The notes under the pieces were generated by a model, which was given only the letters and a program-made list of their open reading frames with translations, searched no databases and was not told the DNA's origin. From positions 186,001 through 250,000 of the forward strand of contig NZ_CP171843.1 of NCBI RefSeq assembly GCF_048020265.1: DNA of 64,000 nucleotides, given 5' to 3'. This stretch comes from Limnohabitans_A sp048020265 (GTDB lineage Bacteria > Pseudomonadota > Gammaproteobacteria > Burkholderiales > Burkholderiaceae_C). Below, piece after piece: positions 37,176 through 45,945 of the stretch. How positions within the stretch are numbered: the stretch's first letter is position 1; the number at the start of each line of letters is the position of its first letter. The position numbers and the translations under genes are program-made.

Positions 37176-38387
37176 TCACCAATTCCAGAGCGTCCCATCG
37201 TGCTGCAGCCGATTCACCGGCAAATAAGCCCTTTGGTAAGGGTACTTGGCAGCCAGCTGCTCGTCGATGTCCACGCCGTGGCCGGGGGATTCGCCGCAAT
37301 ACATCATGCCGCGCTCGAAGCGCCAGTCGTGCGGGAAGACCGAGAGCATTTCCTCGCTGTGCGGCATGTACTCCTGCACGCCAAAGTTGGGCACCCAGGT
37401 GTCAAAGTGCAAGGCCGCGCCCATGCAAACGGGTGACAGGTCGGTGGCGCCGTGGCAGCCGGTGCGCACCTGATACAGGCTCGCCAGGTCGGCGATGCGC
37501 CGCAAGTGCGTGATGCCGCCCGCGTGGACCACGGTGGTGCGGATGTAGTCGATCAGCTGTTTTTCGATCAACGTCTTGCAGTCCCAGATGCTGTTGAAAA
37601 TCTCGCCCACGGCAATCGGGGTGGTGGTGTGGTGGCGTATCCACTGAAACGCCTCCTGGTTTTCAGCCGGGGTTGGGTCTTCCATCCAGAACATGCGCAC
37701 CGGCTCCAGCGCCTTGCCCAGCTGGCCTGCCTCAATGGGCGTCAGGCGGTGGTGCACGTCGTGCAGCAAATGGATGTCGGGGCCCACAGCCTCGCGCACG
37801 GCTTCGAACAGGCCGGGCGTGTGGCGTAAATACTTTTCGGTGCTCCAGTCGTGTTCGCTGGGCAGGTTGCCGTCGGCGGGTTCGTACATGCGGTTAGCGC
37901 CACTGACCCCATAGACCTTGTGCAGGCCCGGTACGCCGCTTTGGGCGCGGATGGCCAAGTAGCCTTCTTCTTTGTGGCGCAAGACTTCATCGACCGTCTC
38001 GGCCGTGTCGCGGCCATTGGCGTGGCCGTAGACCATCACCCCGGTACGGCTGCGTCCGCCTAGCAATTGGTACAGCGGCATGTTGGCCATCTTGGCCTTG
38101 ATGTCCCACAGTGCTGTGTCCACGGCGGCAATCGCGCTCATGGTCACCGGGCCGCGCCGCCAGTAGGCGCCTTTGTAGAGGTATTGCCAGATGTCTTCGA
38201 TCTGCTGCGGGTCGCGCCCGATCAGGCAGGGGATGACATGGTCTTCGAGGTAGCTGACCACGGCCAGCTCGCGCCCGTTAAGTGTGGCGTCGCCGATGCC
38301 AGTGACGCCTTGATCGGTTTCGATTTTGAGGGTGACGAAGTTGCGCCCTGGGCTGCAGACGATGACGCGAGCGGCGGTGATTTTCAT
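37176..38387 (-). CDS. manD: D-mannonate dehydratase (enolase superfamily, ManD)
   Basis: A 403-residue enolase-superfamily enzyme dehydrating D-mannonate to 2-keto-3-deoxy-D-gluconate. Metal ligands Asp210, Glu236 and Glu262, acid/base His212 (LLHDVHHRLTP), Arg147 and Tyr159 can all be placed. These numbers agree with the characterised Novosphingobium ManD as I recall it. It is unrelated in fold to UxuA. It is the last gene of the leftward hexuronate cluster, 3 bp after the fructuronate reductase-like gene. Confidence 0.9.
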   Translation of the reverse strand: MKITAARVIVCSPGRNFVTLKIETDQGVTGIGDATLNGRELAVVSYLEDHVIPCLIGRDPQQIEDIWQYLYKGAYWRRGPVTMSAIAAVDTALWDIKAKMANMPLYQLLGGRSRTGVMVYGHANGRDTAETVDEVLRHKEEGYLAIRAQSGVPGLHKVYGVSGANRMYEPADGNLPSEHDWSTEKYLRHTPGLFEAVREAVGPDIHLLHDVHHRLTPIEAGQLGKALEPVRMFWMEDPTPAENQEAFQWIRHHTTTPIAVGEIFNSIWDCKTLIEKQLIDYIRTTVVHAGGITHLRRIADLASLYQVRTGCHGATDLSPVCMGAALHFDTWVPNFGVQEYMPHSEEMLSVFPHDWRFERGMMYCGESPGHGVDIDEQLAAKYPYQRAYLPVNRLQHDGTLWNW

Positions 38388-38390
38388 GGC

Positions 38391-39788
38391 TCAGGCCTCG
38401 CTCAGTTGTTGGACCGCAGCGTCCACGCCGTGTTGTATGACTTGCTGGTGCCAATGCGTGACGCGGGCGATCCATGCGGTGTTGCGTGGCAGGCTTGTGC
38501 CCCACAGGTCTTCGCGGGCCAGCAAAGCGCGTACGCAGGCTTCGGGCTCGGTGCGTTGTGCGGCGCCCAGGGCCATCAAGCTGTCCGCTTGCGGGTCGTT
38601 CAGGGCATAGGCCTGACCGTTTTCGTCCACGCCCAGGGTGTAGCGCACCAACACGGCTGCAGCCAGCGCATGGTGCTCAAACGAAGCACCTTGGGCGATC
38701 TGCCCCAGCACCGAGGGTGGCCAGCGCTGCGGGATTTTTTGCGAGCTGTCGGTGGCGATCTGGTGCACGCTGTGCTTCAGATACGGGTTGCCAAAACGTG
38801 CGATCAGTGCGTCGCGGTACTCGGCCCAATCTGTGCGACTCAGGTGTGGCGCGACTTCGCGACTCATCAGCTGGTGAACGAAGGTACGGATGTGGGGCAC
38901 ACCGATACAGCTGGCAATGTAAGGCCTGCCCGTGACCGCACCCATGAGTGCCATGGCCGTATGGCTGCCATTGAGCATGCGCAGCTTGGCTTCTTCGTAG
39001 CTGTGCACATCGTTCGTCACGCGCACGCCCGCAGATTGCAGCAAGGCAGCGTCTGCCGGATCAGCGAAGCGGTTTTCGATCACCCATTCCCAAAAACCTT
39101 CGGTGCTCAGAGCGCATTGGTCTGGCACGCCCAGCGCCTCTTGTGCAGCGGCCAGCACTTCGGCCGTGGCGGCCGGAACGATGCGGTCGACCATGCTGCA
39201 CGGAAAAGCGCATTGCGCATCGAGCCAGCGCAGCAGTTCACCGTCGTGTGTTGTGGCAGCGGTTTTGACCAGCGCCTGCAGCTTGTGGCCATTGCCTTGC
39301 AGGTTGTCGCACGAGGCAATGGTGATGCCGGGCAAGCCTGCCTGCTGGCGCAGGCGCAAACCGTCCAGCAACAGCTGACCCAAGGCCGGGGTGTAGCCTT
39401 TTTCGGTGACGGTGAGGGTGACCCAGCGTGTGGTGGGCGCCGCGATGGCCTGCACCACGGCATCGCGCTCGGTGGTGGCTACGCTCATGCGCCACAGCGC
39501 GCCGGGCACTTGCCATGTCACGCCCTGACCATCGGCCACGCGCACGGCGTACAGGCCGTCTTGTGCACGCAACTGGTCCACCAGATCAGGCCGCGTCATG
39601 CCCACGCCGTGGATGCCCCAGCGTGTGTCGCCAGCGGTCAGCAACCGGTCAAACACCATGGCCTGGTGGGCGCGGTGAAAAGCACCCAGGCCCAGATGCA
39701 CCACGCCCGGGGCATGGGCTTTGCGCTTGTACGCCGGGGTTTGAACAGAGGCGGGCAGGGCCATGAGCGTGGAGGCGGACAGTTTCAT
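38391..39788 (-). CDS. uxuB: Mannitol dehydrogenase-family oxidoreductase, probable fructuronate reductase
   Basis: A 465-residue NAD-dependent long-chain dehydrogenase. VVHLGLGAFHRAHQAMVFD is the family N-terminal nucleotide loop; IVPAATAEVLAAAQ and KLRMLNGSHTAMAL (Lys with NGSH) belong to the catalytic core. Families with this fold reduce fructuronate, tagaturonate, mannitol or arabinitol. Adjacent manD, 3 bp downstream, favours fructuronate to mannonate. No separate uxaB is present, so this enzyme might also serve tagaturonate, but that is inference. Confidence 0.82.
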   Translation of the reverse strand: MKLSASTLMALPASVQTPAYKRKAHAPGVVHLGLGAFHRAHQAMVFDRLLTAGDTRWGIHGVGMTRPDLVDQLRAQDGLYAVRVADGQGVTWQVPGALWRMSVATTERDAVVQAIAAPTTRWVTLTVTEKGYTPALGQLLLDGLRLRQQAGLPGITIASCDNLQGNGHKLQALVKTAATTHDGELLRWLDAQCAFPCSMVDRIVPAATAEVLAAAQEALGVPDQCALSTEGFWEWVIENRFADPADAALLQSAGVRVTNDVHSYEEAKLRMLNGSHTAMALMGAVTGRPYIASCIGVPHIRTFVHQLMSREVAPHLSRTDWAEYRDALIARFGNPYLKHSVHQIATDSSQKIPQRWPPSVLGQIAQGASFEHHALAAAVLVRYTLGVDENGQAYALNDPQADSLMALGAAQRTEPEACVRALLAREDLWGTSLPRNTAWIARVTHWHQQVIQHGVDAAVQQLSEA

Positions 39789-39855
39789 GGGGTCAAACGA
39801 GTGGGTGATTGGGGCTTGAAAGCGATGCGTGGTGGTGGGGCGGATGAATTTGGGT

Positions 39856-39926
39856 TGTCATGCCGGACTTGATCCGGCATCCATGATTGCGGAAGGCATG
39901 GACCCCGGATCAAGTCCGGGGTGACA
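39856..39926. repeat. Palindromic repeat with 30-bp arms between uxuB and the Ldh gene
   Basis: Left arm 39856-39885 pairs with right arm 39897-39926 with few mismatches, around an 11-base loop. Each arm contains its own small hairpin: TGCCGGA/TCCGGCA at 39861-39879 and CCCCGGA/TCCGGGG at 39903-39921. The core, GGACTTGATCCGG, is a widespread proteobacterial intergenic repeat. A half-copy follows at 39954-39972. Confidence 0.85.
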
Positions 39927-39956
39927 TTCATGGGGTCCAGGGTGACAGTTGTTGGG

Positions 39957-41018
39957 TCAAGTCCGGGGTGACGTTTGGAGTTTTTTCTCGGATGCTTCGA
40001 TCTCGGCCCAGGTGGTGTCGTCGATCCAGATGCCGGATTTTTCGCGCTCGGTGCGGGCGGTGCGTTCAGGTTCACCCGCCATCTTGACGCCGTCACTGCC
40101 CGGCGCATCGGGGCTCTGGTGCAGCCAGTCGGCAAAGGCCAGCGCTTCTTGTTCAAACATGCTTTGTGTCCCCAGACGAACCGGGTCGATCAACAGGGTC
40201 AGCATGCCGTTGAGCACGGCGCGTTGGTGGTCGGCTTCGCGGTGCCAGGTGCCGCTGCCTGTGAGTGCGCCGCCCAACAATTCGCAGGCCACGGCCATGC
40301 CAAAGCCTTTGTGGTCGCCAAAGGTCATGAGTGCGCCAAACAAGCCGTTGGACTGCGGCACCACCACCACGCCGGGGTTGGTGGTGGGGTGGCCGTTTTC
40401 GTCGATCAGGTAACCCGGTGGCACCTGTTCCCCCTTGTTGTGCGCCACCCGCATCTTGCCTTGGGCCACGCGGCTGGTGGCAAAGTCCAGCACAAAGGGG
40501 GCACGGTTGCCCATGGGCACGCCAATGCAGCAGGGGTTGGTGCCAAAGCGCCCGTCGCCACCACCAAAGGGCGCGACCACGGGGCGCGAAAGCACGTTGA
40601 CAAAATGCACCGACACCAGACCTTGCGCCACGGCCATTTCGGCAAAGTGGCCGATGCGACCCAGGTGGTGCGAGCGGCTGAGCGCCACGGTGCACACGCC
40701 GTGCTGTTTGGCGCGTTCAATGCCCATGTGCATGGCTTGCACACCGGTGATCTGGCCGTAGCCGCGCTGGCCGTCCAGGTTGAGCAATGGACCGGTGTCG
40801 AGCAGCACCTTCACGCCCGTGTTGGGGCTCAGGCCGCCTTCGAGCACCGCATCCACATAGCGTGGCACCATGCCCACGCCGTGCGAGTCGTGCCCGCTCA
40901 GGTTGGCCATGACCAGGTTGTCGGCCACCTGCGCGGCCTCAGCCGGGGCACTGCCCGCTTGCTCAATGATGTGGGCGACTTTGGTGCGCAGCGCTGCGGC
41001 TTGGATGCGTTGACTCAT
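39957..41018 (-). CDS. Malate/L-lactate dehydrogenase-family (YbiC/YjmC-like) oxidoreductase
   Basis: A 353-residue NAD(P)-dependent Ldh_2 family enzyme. Typical segments are VMANLSGHDSHGVGMVPRYV (with the catalytic His in GHDSHG), SRSHHLGRIGHFAEMA and FGTNPCCIGVPMG. Members oxidise or reduce 2-hydroxy/2-keto acids including ureidoglycolate and 2,3-diketogulonate. YjmC of this family belongs to the Bacillus hexuronate operon, which fits this setting. The last five residues (TSPRT) and the stop are encoded by a half-copy of a palindromic repeat, so the original C-terminus may have been altered. Confidence 0.85.
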   Translation of the reverse strand: MSQRIQAAALRTKVAHIIEQAGSAPAEAAQVADNLVMANLSGHDSHGVGMVPRYVDAVLEGGLSPNTGVKVLLDTGPLLNLDGQRGYGQITGVQAMHMGIERAKQHGVCTVALSRSHHLGRIGHFAEMAVAQGLVSVHFVNVLSRPVVAPFGGGDGRFGTNPCCIGVPMGNRAPFVLDFATSRVAQGKMRVAHNKGEQVPPGYLIDENGHPTTNPGVVVVPQSNGLFGALMTFGDHKGFGMAVACELLGGALTGSGTWHREADHQRAVLNGMLTLLIDPVRLGTQSMFEQEALAFADWLHQSPDAPGSDGVKMAGEPERTARTEREKSGIWIDDTTWAEIEASEKKLQTSPRT

Positions 41019-41047
41019 GATGGTCCTTATCGGTCATTGTTTGATTC

Positions 41048-41136
41048 TTGTCACCCCGGGCTTGACCCGGGGTCCATCTTTGGCAGGGGTCATGTTGTTA
41101 GTCCACATGGATCCCGGATCGAGTTCGGGATGAGAA
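41048..41136. repeat. Palindromic repeat with 30-bp arms between the Ldh gene and uxaA
   Basis: Left arm 41048-41077 (TTGTCACCCCGGGCTTGACC at its start) and right arm 41107-41136 are imperfect inverted copies separated by 29 bases. It is the same family as the element at 39856-39926. The two elements bracket the Ldh-family gene. Confidence 0.8.
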
Positions 41137-41165
41137 ATGGGAGTCAAGGATGACAAGGGGGTGGC

Positions 41166-42695
41166 TCACATCACCGCGCCCACTTGCCAAGGCACAAATT
41201 CGTTTTGGCCGTAGCCGTGGCGCTCGCTCTTGGTGGGCTCGCCTGAGGCGGCAGCCAACATCATCTCGAAGATGCGTTGCCCCATTTCGGCGATGCTCAC
41301 CCCGCCGTCCACGATCTCACCGCAGTTCAGGTCCATGTCCTCTTCCTGTTTTTTCCACAGCGCGGTGTTGGTCGAAAACTTGAGGCTGGGCGAGGGTGCG
41401 CAGCCGTAGGCACTGCCACGCCCGGTGGTGAAGCAGATCAGGTTCGCCCCGCCCGCGACCTGGCCCGTGGCACTCACCGGGTCGTAGCCGGGGGTGTCCA
41501 TGTAGACAAAGCCTTTGGCGGTGACCGGCTCAGCGTATTCGTAGACCGCCTGCAGGTTGCTGGTGCCGCCCTTGGCCACGGCGCCGAGGGATTTTTCGAG
41601 GATGGTGGTCAGGCCGCCCGCCTTGTTGCCGGGCGAGGGGTTGTTGTTCATCTCGCCGCCGTTGATGGCGGTGTAGTTTTCCCACCATTTGATGCGCTCG
41701 ATCAGTTTGTGCGCCACCTCGGGCTTGACCGCACGGCGCGTGAGCAAGTGCTCTGCGCCGTAAATCTCGGGCGTTTCGCTCAGGATGGCGGTGCCGCCAT
41801 GCTGCACCAGCAGGTCGACCGCCACGCCCAGCGCAGGGTTGGCGCTGATGCCCGAATAGCCGTCCGAGCCGCCGCACTGCAGGCCCACGGTGATGTGCTC
41901 GGCGCTGCAAGGCTCGCGGCTGATGGCGTTGGCGCGGGGCAGCATCTCTTCAATCAGCTGGATGCCTTTTTCCACCGTCAGGCGTGTGCCGCCTGTGTCC
42001 TGGATGTTGAAGACCTTGAGCGTGTCGCCCTCGCGCAGGCTGCTGTGCGCCAGCCAGGTGTTGAGTTGGTTGGCTTCGCAGCCCAGACCGACGACGACCA
42101 CGCCCCAGAAGTTGGCGTGGGTGGCATAGCCGGCCAGTGTGCGTTCGAGCAGCTGGATGCCCAAGCCCTCGGTGTCCATGCCGCAGCCCGTGCCGTGCGT
42201 CAAGGCGACCACGCCGTCCACATTCGGAAACTTGGCGAGTGCAGCCGGGTTGTTGCGTTTGGAGAAATGGTCGGCAATGGCGCGTGCGGCGGTGGCCGAG
42301 CAGTTCACGCTGGAGAGCACGCCGATGTAGTTGCGCGTGGCCACACGACCATCCGAGCGTTTGTAGCCCATGAAGGTGGCCTGTTTACGGGAGGGCTCGG
42401 GTTTCACGTCTTGGCCGATGGCGTAGTCGCGCTCGAAGTTGCCTTTTTCCGGGCCCATGTTCAGGTTGTGTGTGTGCACATGCTCGCCCGGCGCGATGTG
42501 CTGGTGCGCAAAGCCAATGATCTGGTTGTAGCGACGCACCGGCTCGCCCACGGCGATGGCCCGGGTGGCCACCTTGTGGCCTGGGGGGATCAGGCCGCGC
42601 ACGGGCACGCCTTCGACGGCGCTACCGCTCATGAGTTGGCTGCGCGCGATGACCACGTCATCGGCAGGGTGCAAACGGATGAAGAGATTGGACAT
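41166..42695 (-). CDS. uxaA: Altronate dehydratase
   Basis: A 509-residue UxaA-family dehydratase. Residues about 12-90 form the SAF domain; the catalytic part starts with TFMGYKRSDGRVATRNYIGV and includes HGTGCGMDTEG, LQCGGSDGYSGISANPALG and GRGSAYG, with the Cys/His residues of the metal site. It dehydrates D-altronate to 2-keto-3-deoxygluconate in the galacturonate branch. Galactarate dehydratase GarD is a relative, but the hexuronate neighbours favour UxaA. Its end product is the same as that of ManD in this cluster. Confidence 0.9.
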   Translation of the reverse strand: MSNLFIRLHPADDVVIARSQLMSGSAVEGVPVRGLIPPGHKVATRAIAVGEPVRRYNQIIGFAHQHIAPGEHVHTHNLNMGPEKGNFERDYAIGQDVKPEPSRKQATFMGYKRSDGRVATRNYIGVLSSVNCSATAARAIADHFSKRNNPAALAKFPNVDGVVALTHGTGCGMDTEGLGIQLLERTLAGYATHANFWGVVVVGLGCEANQLNTWLAHSSLREGDTLKVFNIQDTGGTRLTVEKGIQLIEEMLPRANAISREPCSAEHITVGLQCGGSDGYSGISANPALGVAVDLLVQHGGTAILSETPEIYGAEHLLTRRAVKPEVAHKLIERIKWWENYTAINGGEMNNNPSPGNKAGGLTTILEKSLGAVAKGGTSNLQAVYEYAEPVTAKGFVYMDTPGYDPVSATGQVAGGANLICFTTGRGSAYGCAPSPSLKFSTNTALWKKQEEDMDLNCGEIVDGGVSIAEMGQRIFEMMLAAASGEPTKSERHGYGQNEFVPWQVGAVM

Positions 42696-42740
42696 GGTTT
42701 GAATCGGTTGGGGACGGAGCCGAAGATCTGTTCCGCGAGG

Positions 42741-44135
42741 TTAATAAAACTGTTTAGGCAACCACAGCACCAGGCTGGGCACATAAGTGATCACGATCAG
42801 GCTGCCCAGCAGCGGGAACAGCCAGGGCAGGATGGCCATGGTGGTGCGCTCGACGCTGAGTCTGGCCACACGGGCGAGCACAAAGAGCACCATGCCCATG
42901 GGGGGATGCAGCAGACCGATCATCAGGTTGAGCACCATGACCAGACCGAAGTGCACCAGGTCAATGCCCAGTTGCTGGCAAATCGGCACGAGGATCGGCA
43001 CCAAGATGGTGATGGCGGCGGTGGGCTCCAGGAAGCAGCCGACAAACAGCATCAACAAGTTGGCCAGCAGCAAGAAGACCCAAGGCTCTTGTGTGAAGCC
43101 CAGCACCCAGCTGGAGATGGCGGTGGTCACACCTGTGGCGGTGAGCATCCAGCCAAAAATGCTGGCTGCAGCCACGATGAACAGCACCGTGGCGGTGGTC
43201 TCGACCGTGTCCAGGCAGATCTTCACGAACATCTTGAAGTTGAGCGTGCGGTACCAGAAAAAACCCAGCGCAATGGCCCAGACGCAAGCGGCAATCGCGC
43301 CCTCGGTCGGTGTGAACACGCCCGTGGTCATGCCGCCGATCAGCAACACTGGGGTCATGATGGGCAACACGGCTTGAAAGCTGAAAAATTTATCAGCGGC
43401 AAACAGCACAAACAAGGCTGCAAAGACGGTGAGTTGGGGTGGCGTACCCATGACGGTGACCAGCCACCAGATGGCCAGCGGCCAGCCGATGACCACTGCG
43501 GTTTCGGCCAGGGCCTTGATGACTTTGGGCCACTCGAATTTCACATCGGCACCCCAGCCATTTTTGTGTGCGAAGTAGGCCACCGTCAGCATCATGAGCA
43601 GTCCCATCAGGATGCCGGGCAGGATGCCTGCGAGGAACAAGGCGCCCACCGACACGTTGGCCATCATGCCGTAGATCACAAAGGGCAGGCTGGGTGGAAT
43701 GATGGGGCCGAGCGTGGCCGAAGCCGCGGTGACGCCCACTGCAAACTCGGTGCTGTAGCCATGGTCTTTCATGGCCTTGATCTCGATGGTGCCCAAGCCT
43801 GCCGCATCGGCAATGGCGGTGCCGCTCATGCCTGCGAAAACGACCGAGCCCACCACGTTGACATGACCCAGGCCGCCCTTGAGCCAGCCCACCAGGGCCA
43901 GTGCGTAGTTGTAAATGCGGTTGGTGATGCCCGCGTTGTTCATCAGGTTGCCGGCCAGGATGAAAAATGGCACGGCCAGCAGCGGAAAGCTGTCGATGCC
44001 CGAGACCATGCGGTGGATCACCACAAAGGGTGGTGAGCTTTGTGCAAACAGCAGGTAAATCAGCGAAGCCCCGGCCATGGCGATGGCCACCGGGATGCCG
44101 CCACTCATGAGGAACAGAAAAATGATTTTCAGCAT
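42741..44135 (-). CDS. TRAP transporter large permease (DctM)
   Basis: A 464-residue membrane protein with about 12 helices. GGIPVAIAMAGASLIY, PFFILAGNLMNNAGIT, VFAGMSGTAIADAAGLGTIE and GPIIPPSLPFVIYG are DctM hallmarks. It carries the substrate and sodium path. It works with the small permease encoded 30 bp upstream and with the binding protein. The cluster suggests hexuronate as substrate. Confidence 0.94.
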   Translation of the reverse strand: MLKIIFLFLMSGGIPVAIAMAGASLIYLLFAQSSPPFVVIHRMVSGIDSFPLLAVPFFILAGNLMNNAGITNRIYNYALALVGWLKGGLGHVNVVGSVVFAGMSGTAIADAAGLGTIEIKAMKDHGYSTEFAVGVTAASATLGPIIPPSLPFVIYGMMANVSVGALFLAGILPGILMGLLMMLTVAYFAHKNGWGADVKFEWPKVIKALAETAVVIGWPLAIWWLVTVMGTPPQLTVFAALFVLFAADKFFSFQAVLPIMTPVLLIGGMTTGVFTPTEGAIAACVWAIALGFFWYRTLNFKMFVKICLDTVETTATVLFIVAAASIFGWMLTATGVTTAISSWVLGFTQEPWVFLLLANLLMLFVGCFLEPTAAITILVPILVPICQQLGIDLVHFGLVMVLNLMIGLLHPPMGMVLFVLARVARLSVERTTMAILPWLFPLLGSLIVITYVPSLVLWLPKQFY

Positions 44136-44165
44136 GGAATAACTTTCAAGGGGGCAAGGGCTTGT

Positions 44166-44750
44166 TCAGCGGTCGGTGATGTCGGTCTCTGGGCGTTCCA
44201 ACACGGTGTAGCCGCGCTGCCAGTGCACACGCGCCACCCAGATGGCTCGCAGGCACATGGCGGCAAAGCCGGCCATCACCACGCCATACACCAGGTTCAT
44301 GGGCAAATCGATGATGGTCATCTTGTAGCTGCCGAGCTTTTCCATCATTTGGCCCGTGAGGAAAGTGGCAGCGGCAAAAAAGGCCACACGCATCACATCG
44401 ACCAGGGTGGCCATCGTGCGGGACAACCAACGGGGCATGAAGCGGAAGAAAAAGTCCACCTGGATGTGGTTGTTCTTGGCCACGCCAATCGTGGCACCCG
44501 TGAAGACCACCGCGATCAGCAAATAGCGGGCGATTTCTTCGGTCCACGAGGCCGAGTCGTTGAGGACGTAGCGGGTCACGAATTGGTAAAACACGGTGAT
44601 GCCCAGCGCCCAGAAAAAGGCGAGGGCCACCCAGGCTTCGATCGGCGTGCCGGACAAATCGACCTCGTCATCGGTGGCGTGAAACTGGCCGTCGTCGCCC
44701 ATGACTTTGGGCATCGCGTCCAGATCGGGCAGGTGGGATTGGGTGCTCAT
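44166..44750 (-). CDS. TRAP transporter small permease (DctQ)
   Basis: A 194-residue membrane protein with four helices. Diagnostic parts are FFWALGITVFYQFVTRYVLN followed by SASWTEEIARYLLIAVVFTGATIGV and NHIQVDFFFRFMP. It forms the membrane unit with DctM. The first 35 residues are a cytoplasmic extension rich in acidic residues. Confidence 0.93.
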   Translation of the reverse strand: MSTQSHLPDLDAMPKVMGDDGQFHATDDEVDLSGTPIEAWVALAFFWALGITVFYQFVTRYVLNDSASWTEEIARYLLIAVVFTGATIGVAKNNHIQVDFFFRFMPRWLSRTMATLVDVMRVAFFAAATFLTGQMMEKLGSYKMTIIDLPMNLVYGVVMAGFAAMCLRAIWVARVHWQRGYTVLERPETDITDR

Positions 44751-44860
44751 GGGGTGGGCTCTGAAAAAGACAAAGGATGTGCGCGGGTCACACAGGGCGA
44801 TAACCCCCTGGGTTTAGCTTGTGACGTGCGGGTGCTGGGTGGTTGGCTCAAGAAGGCAGT

Positions 44861-44888
44861 GCGCCATGGCCGAGACCGACCATGGCGC
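44861..44888. promoter_or_regulatory. Hairpin between dctP and dctQ genes
   Basis: GCGCCATGG (44861-44869) and CCATGGCGC (44880-44888) form a perfect 9-bp stem with a 10-base loop, 12 bp after the dctP-type stop codon on the minus strand. With no T run it is more likely an mRNA 3'-end stabiliser or processing site that raises binding-protein output than a full terminator. Confidence 0.6.
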
Positions 44889-44899
44889 GCAGGACTCGC

Positions 44900-45889
44900 T
44901 TATTTGGCGGCCTGGATCTTGTCGTAGTCAGCCCGTGTGAAGCCCAGGGACTCCAGTGGCTTGTTTTTCATGACCGCATCCACAAAGCTCTTGCGGTCCA
45001 CCTCGACAATTTGCAGGCCTTTTTTCTTGAACTCGGCCACCAGTTCGGCTTCACGCTTTTTGATTTGCGCGGTCGAGCGCACAGCCGCTTCTTGCATCAC
45101 CTCGGTGAACATTTTCTTCTCAGCGTCGCTGAGCTTGTTCCAAAGGTGTGGCGCCACTTGGGTGGTCAGGCCGTCCACGATGTGGCCGGTGAGCATGATG
45201 GCCTTTTGCACCTCAAAGAACTTTTTGGCTTCGATGGTGGTCAAAGGGTTTTCTTGGGCTTCCACGGTGCCGTTTTGCAGGGCCAGGTACACCTCGGCAA
45301 AAGCAATGGGCGTGGGGTTGGCACCGCAGGCTTCAGGCGTGGCGCGGTAGGCTGGCACGTCGGGCACGCGGATCTTCAAGCCTTTCATGGCCGCGCAGTT
45401 GGGGATGGGCTTTTGTGCCGTGGTGTGGCGCGCACCGTAATAGGTGTAGGCCGTGACCTGGATGCCGGTCTTGGCGCGGAATTCGTTGACCATTTCCTGG
45501 AACACGGGGCTCTTGGAATAGGCAATCAGGTGGTCGCCATCGCGGAAGATGAAGGGGTAATACGCAATGCCAAAGCGAGGATACGTGCGAGCCGCGAATG
45601 ATGGGCCGCTGATGATGATGTCCACCGTGCCCAAAGTCAGGCCTTGGTTGATATCGGTTTCTTTGCCCAAAGTGGAAGCGGGGAAGACCTGGATGTCGAA
45701 CTTGCCATTGCTGCGCTTTTTGATTTCTTCAGCAGCCCAGACCGAGTCGGTGTGGTACGGCTCGGAGGTTTCGTAGGCATGGGCCCACTTGAGTTTTTGC
45801 TGGGCTTGGGCACCTGCGCTCATCAGCAAGGTGCCCATGGCCATCACGCCCAATGCGGCCAGGGTCTTCAGTGCGAATCGTTTGCTCAT
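44900..45889 (-). CDS. TRAP transporter substrate-binding protein (DctP), probable hexuronate binder
   Basis: A 329-residue periplasmic protein. The signal peptide of about 29 residues ends at GAQAQQ. QKLKWAHAYETSEPYH and FPASTLGKETDINQGLTLGT are typical of DctP proteins, and the ligand carboxylate is normally held by the Arg of GLKIRVPDV, present here. YLALQNGTVEAQENPLTTI is the conserved dimer/ligand segment. A uronic acid ligand is inferred from the adjacent uxaA, uxuB and manD genes. Confidence 0.92.
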   Translation of the reverse strand: MSKRFALKTLAALGVMAMGTLLMSAGAQAQQKLKWAHAYETSEPYHTDSVWAAEEIKKRSNGKFDIQVFPASTLGKETDINQGLTLGTVDIIISGPSFAARTYPRFGIAYYPFIFRDGDHLIAYSKSPVFQEMVNEFRAKTGIQVTAYTYYGARHTTAQKPIPNCAAMKGLKIRVPDVPAYRATPEACGANPTPIAFAEVYLALQNGTVEAQENPLTTIEAKKFFEVQKAIMLTGHIVDGLTTQVAPHLWNKLSDAEKKMFTEVMQEAAVRSTAQIKKREAELVAEFKKKGLQIVEVDRKSFVDAVMKNKPLESLGFTRADYDKIQAAK

Positions 45890-45945
45890 CGTTGTCTCCT
45901 CGTTGGGTTTGGAAAAAGTTGCTGACGCGGGAACAGAAAATCACC

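Noticed and set aside
41277..44036. A 919-codon open frame on the plus strand
   Set aside because: Antisense to uxaA and the TRAP permease gene; composition is His/Gly/Gln-rich without domains.
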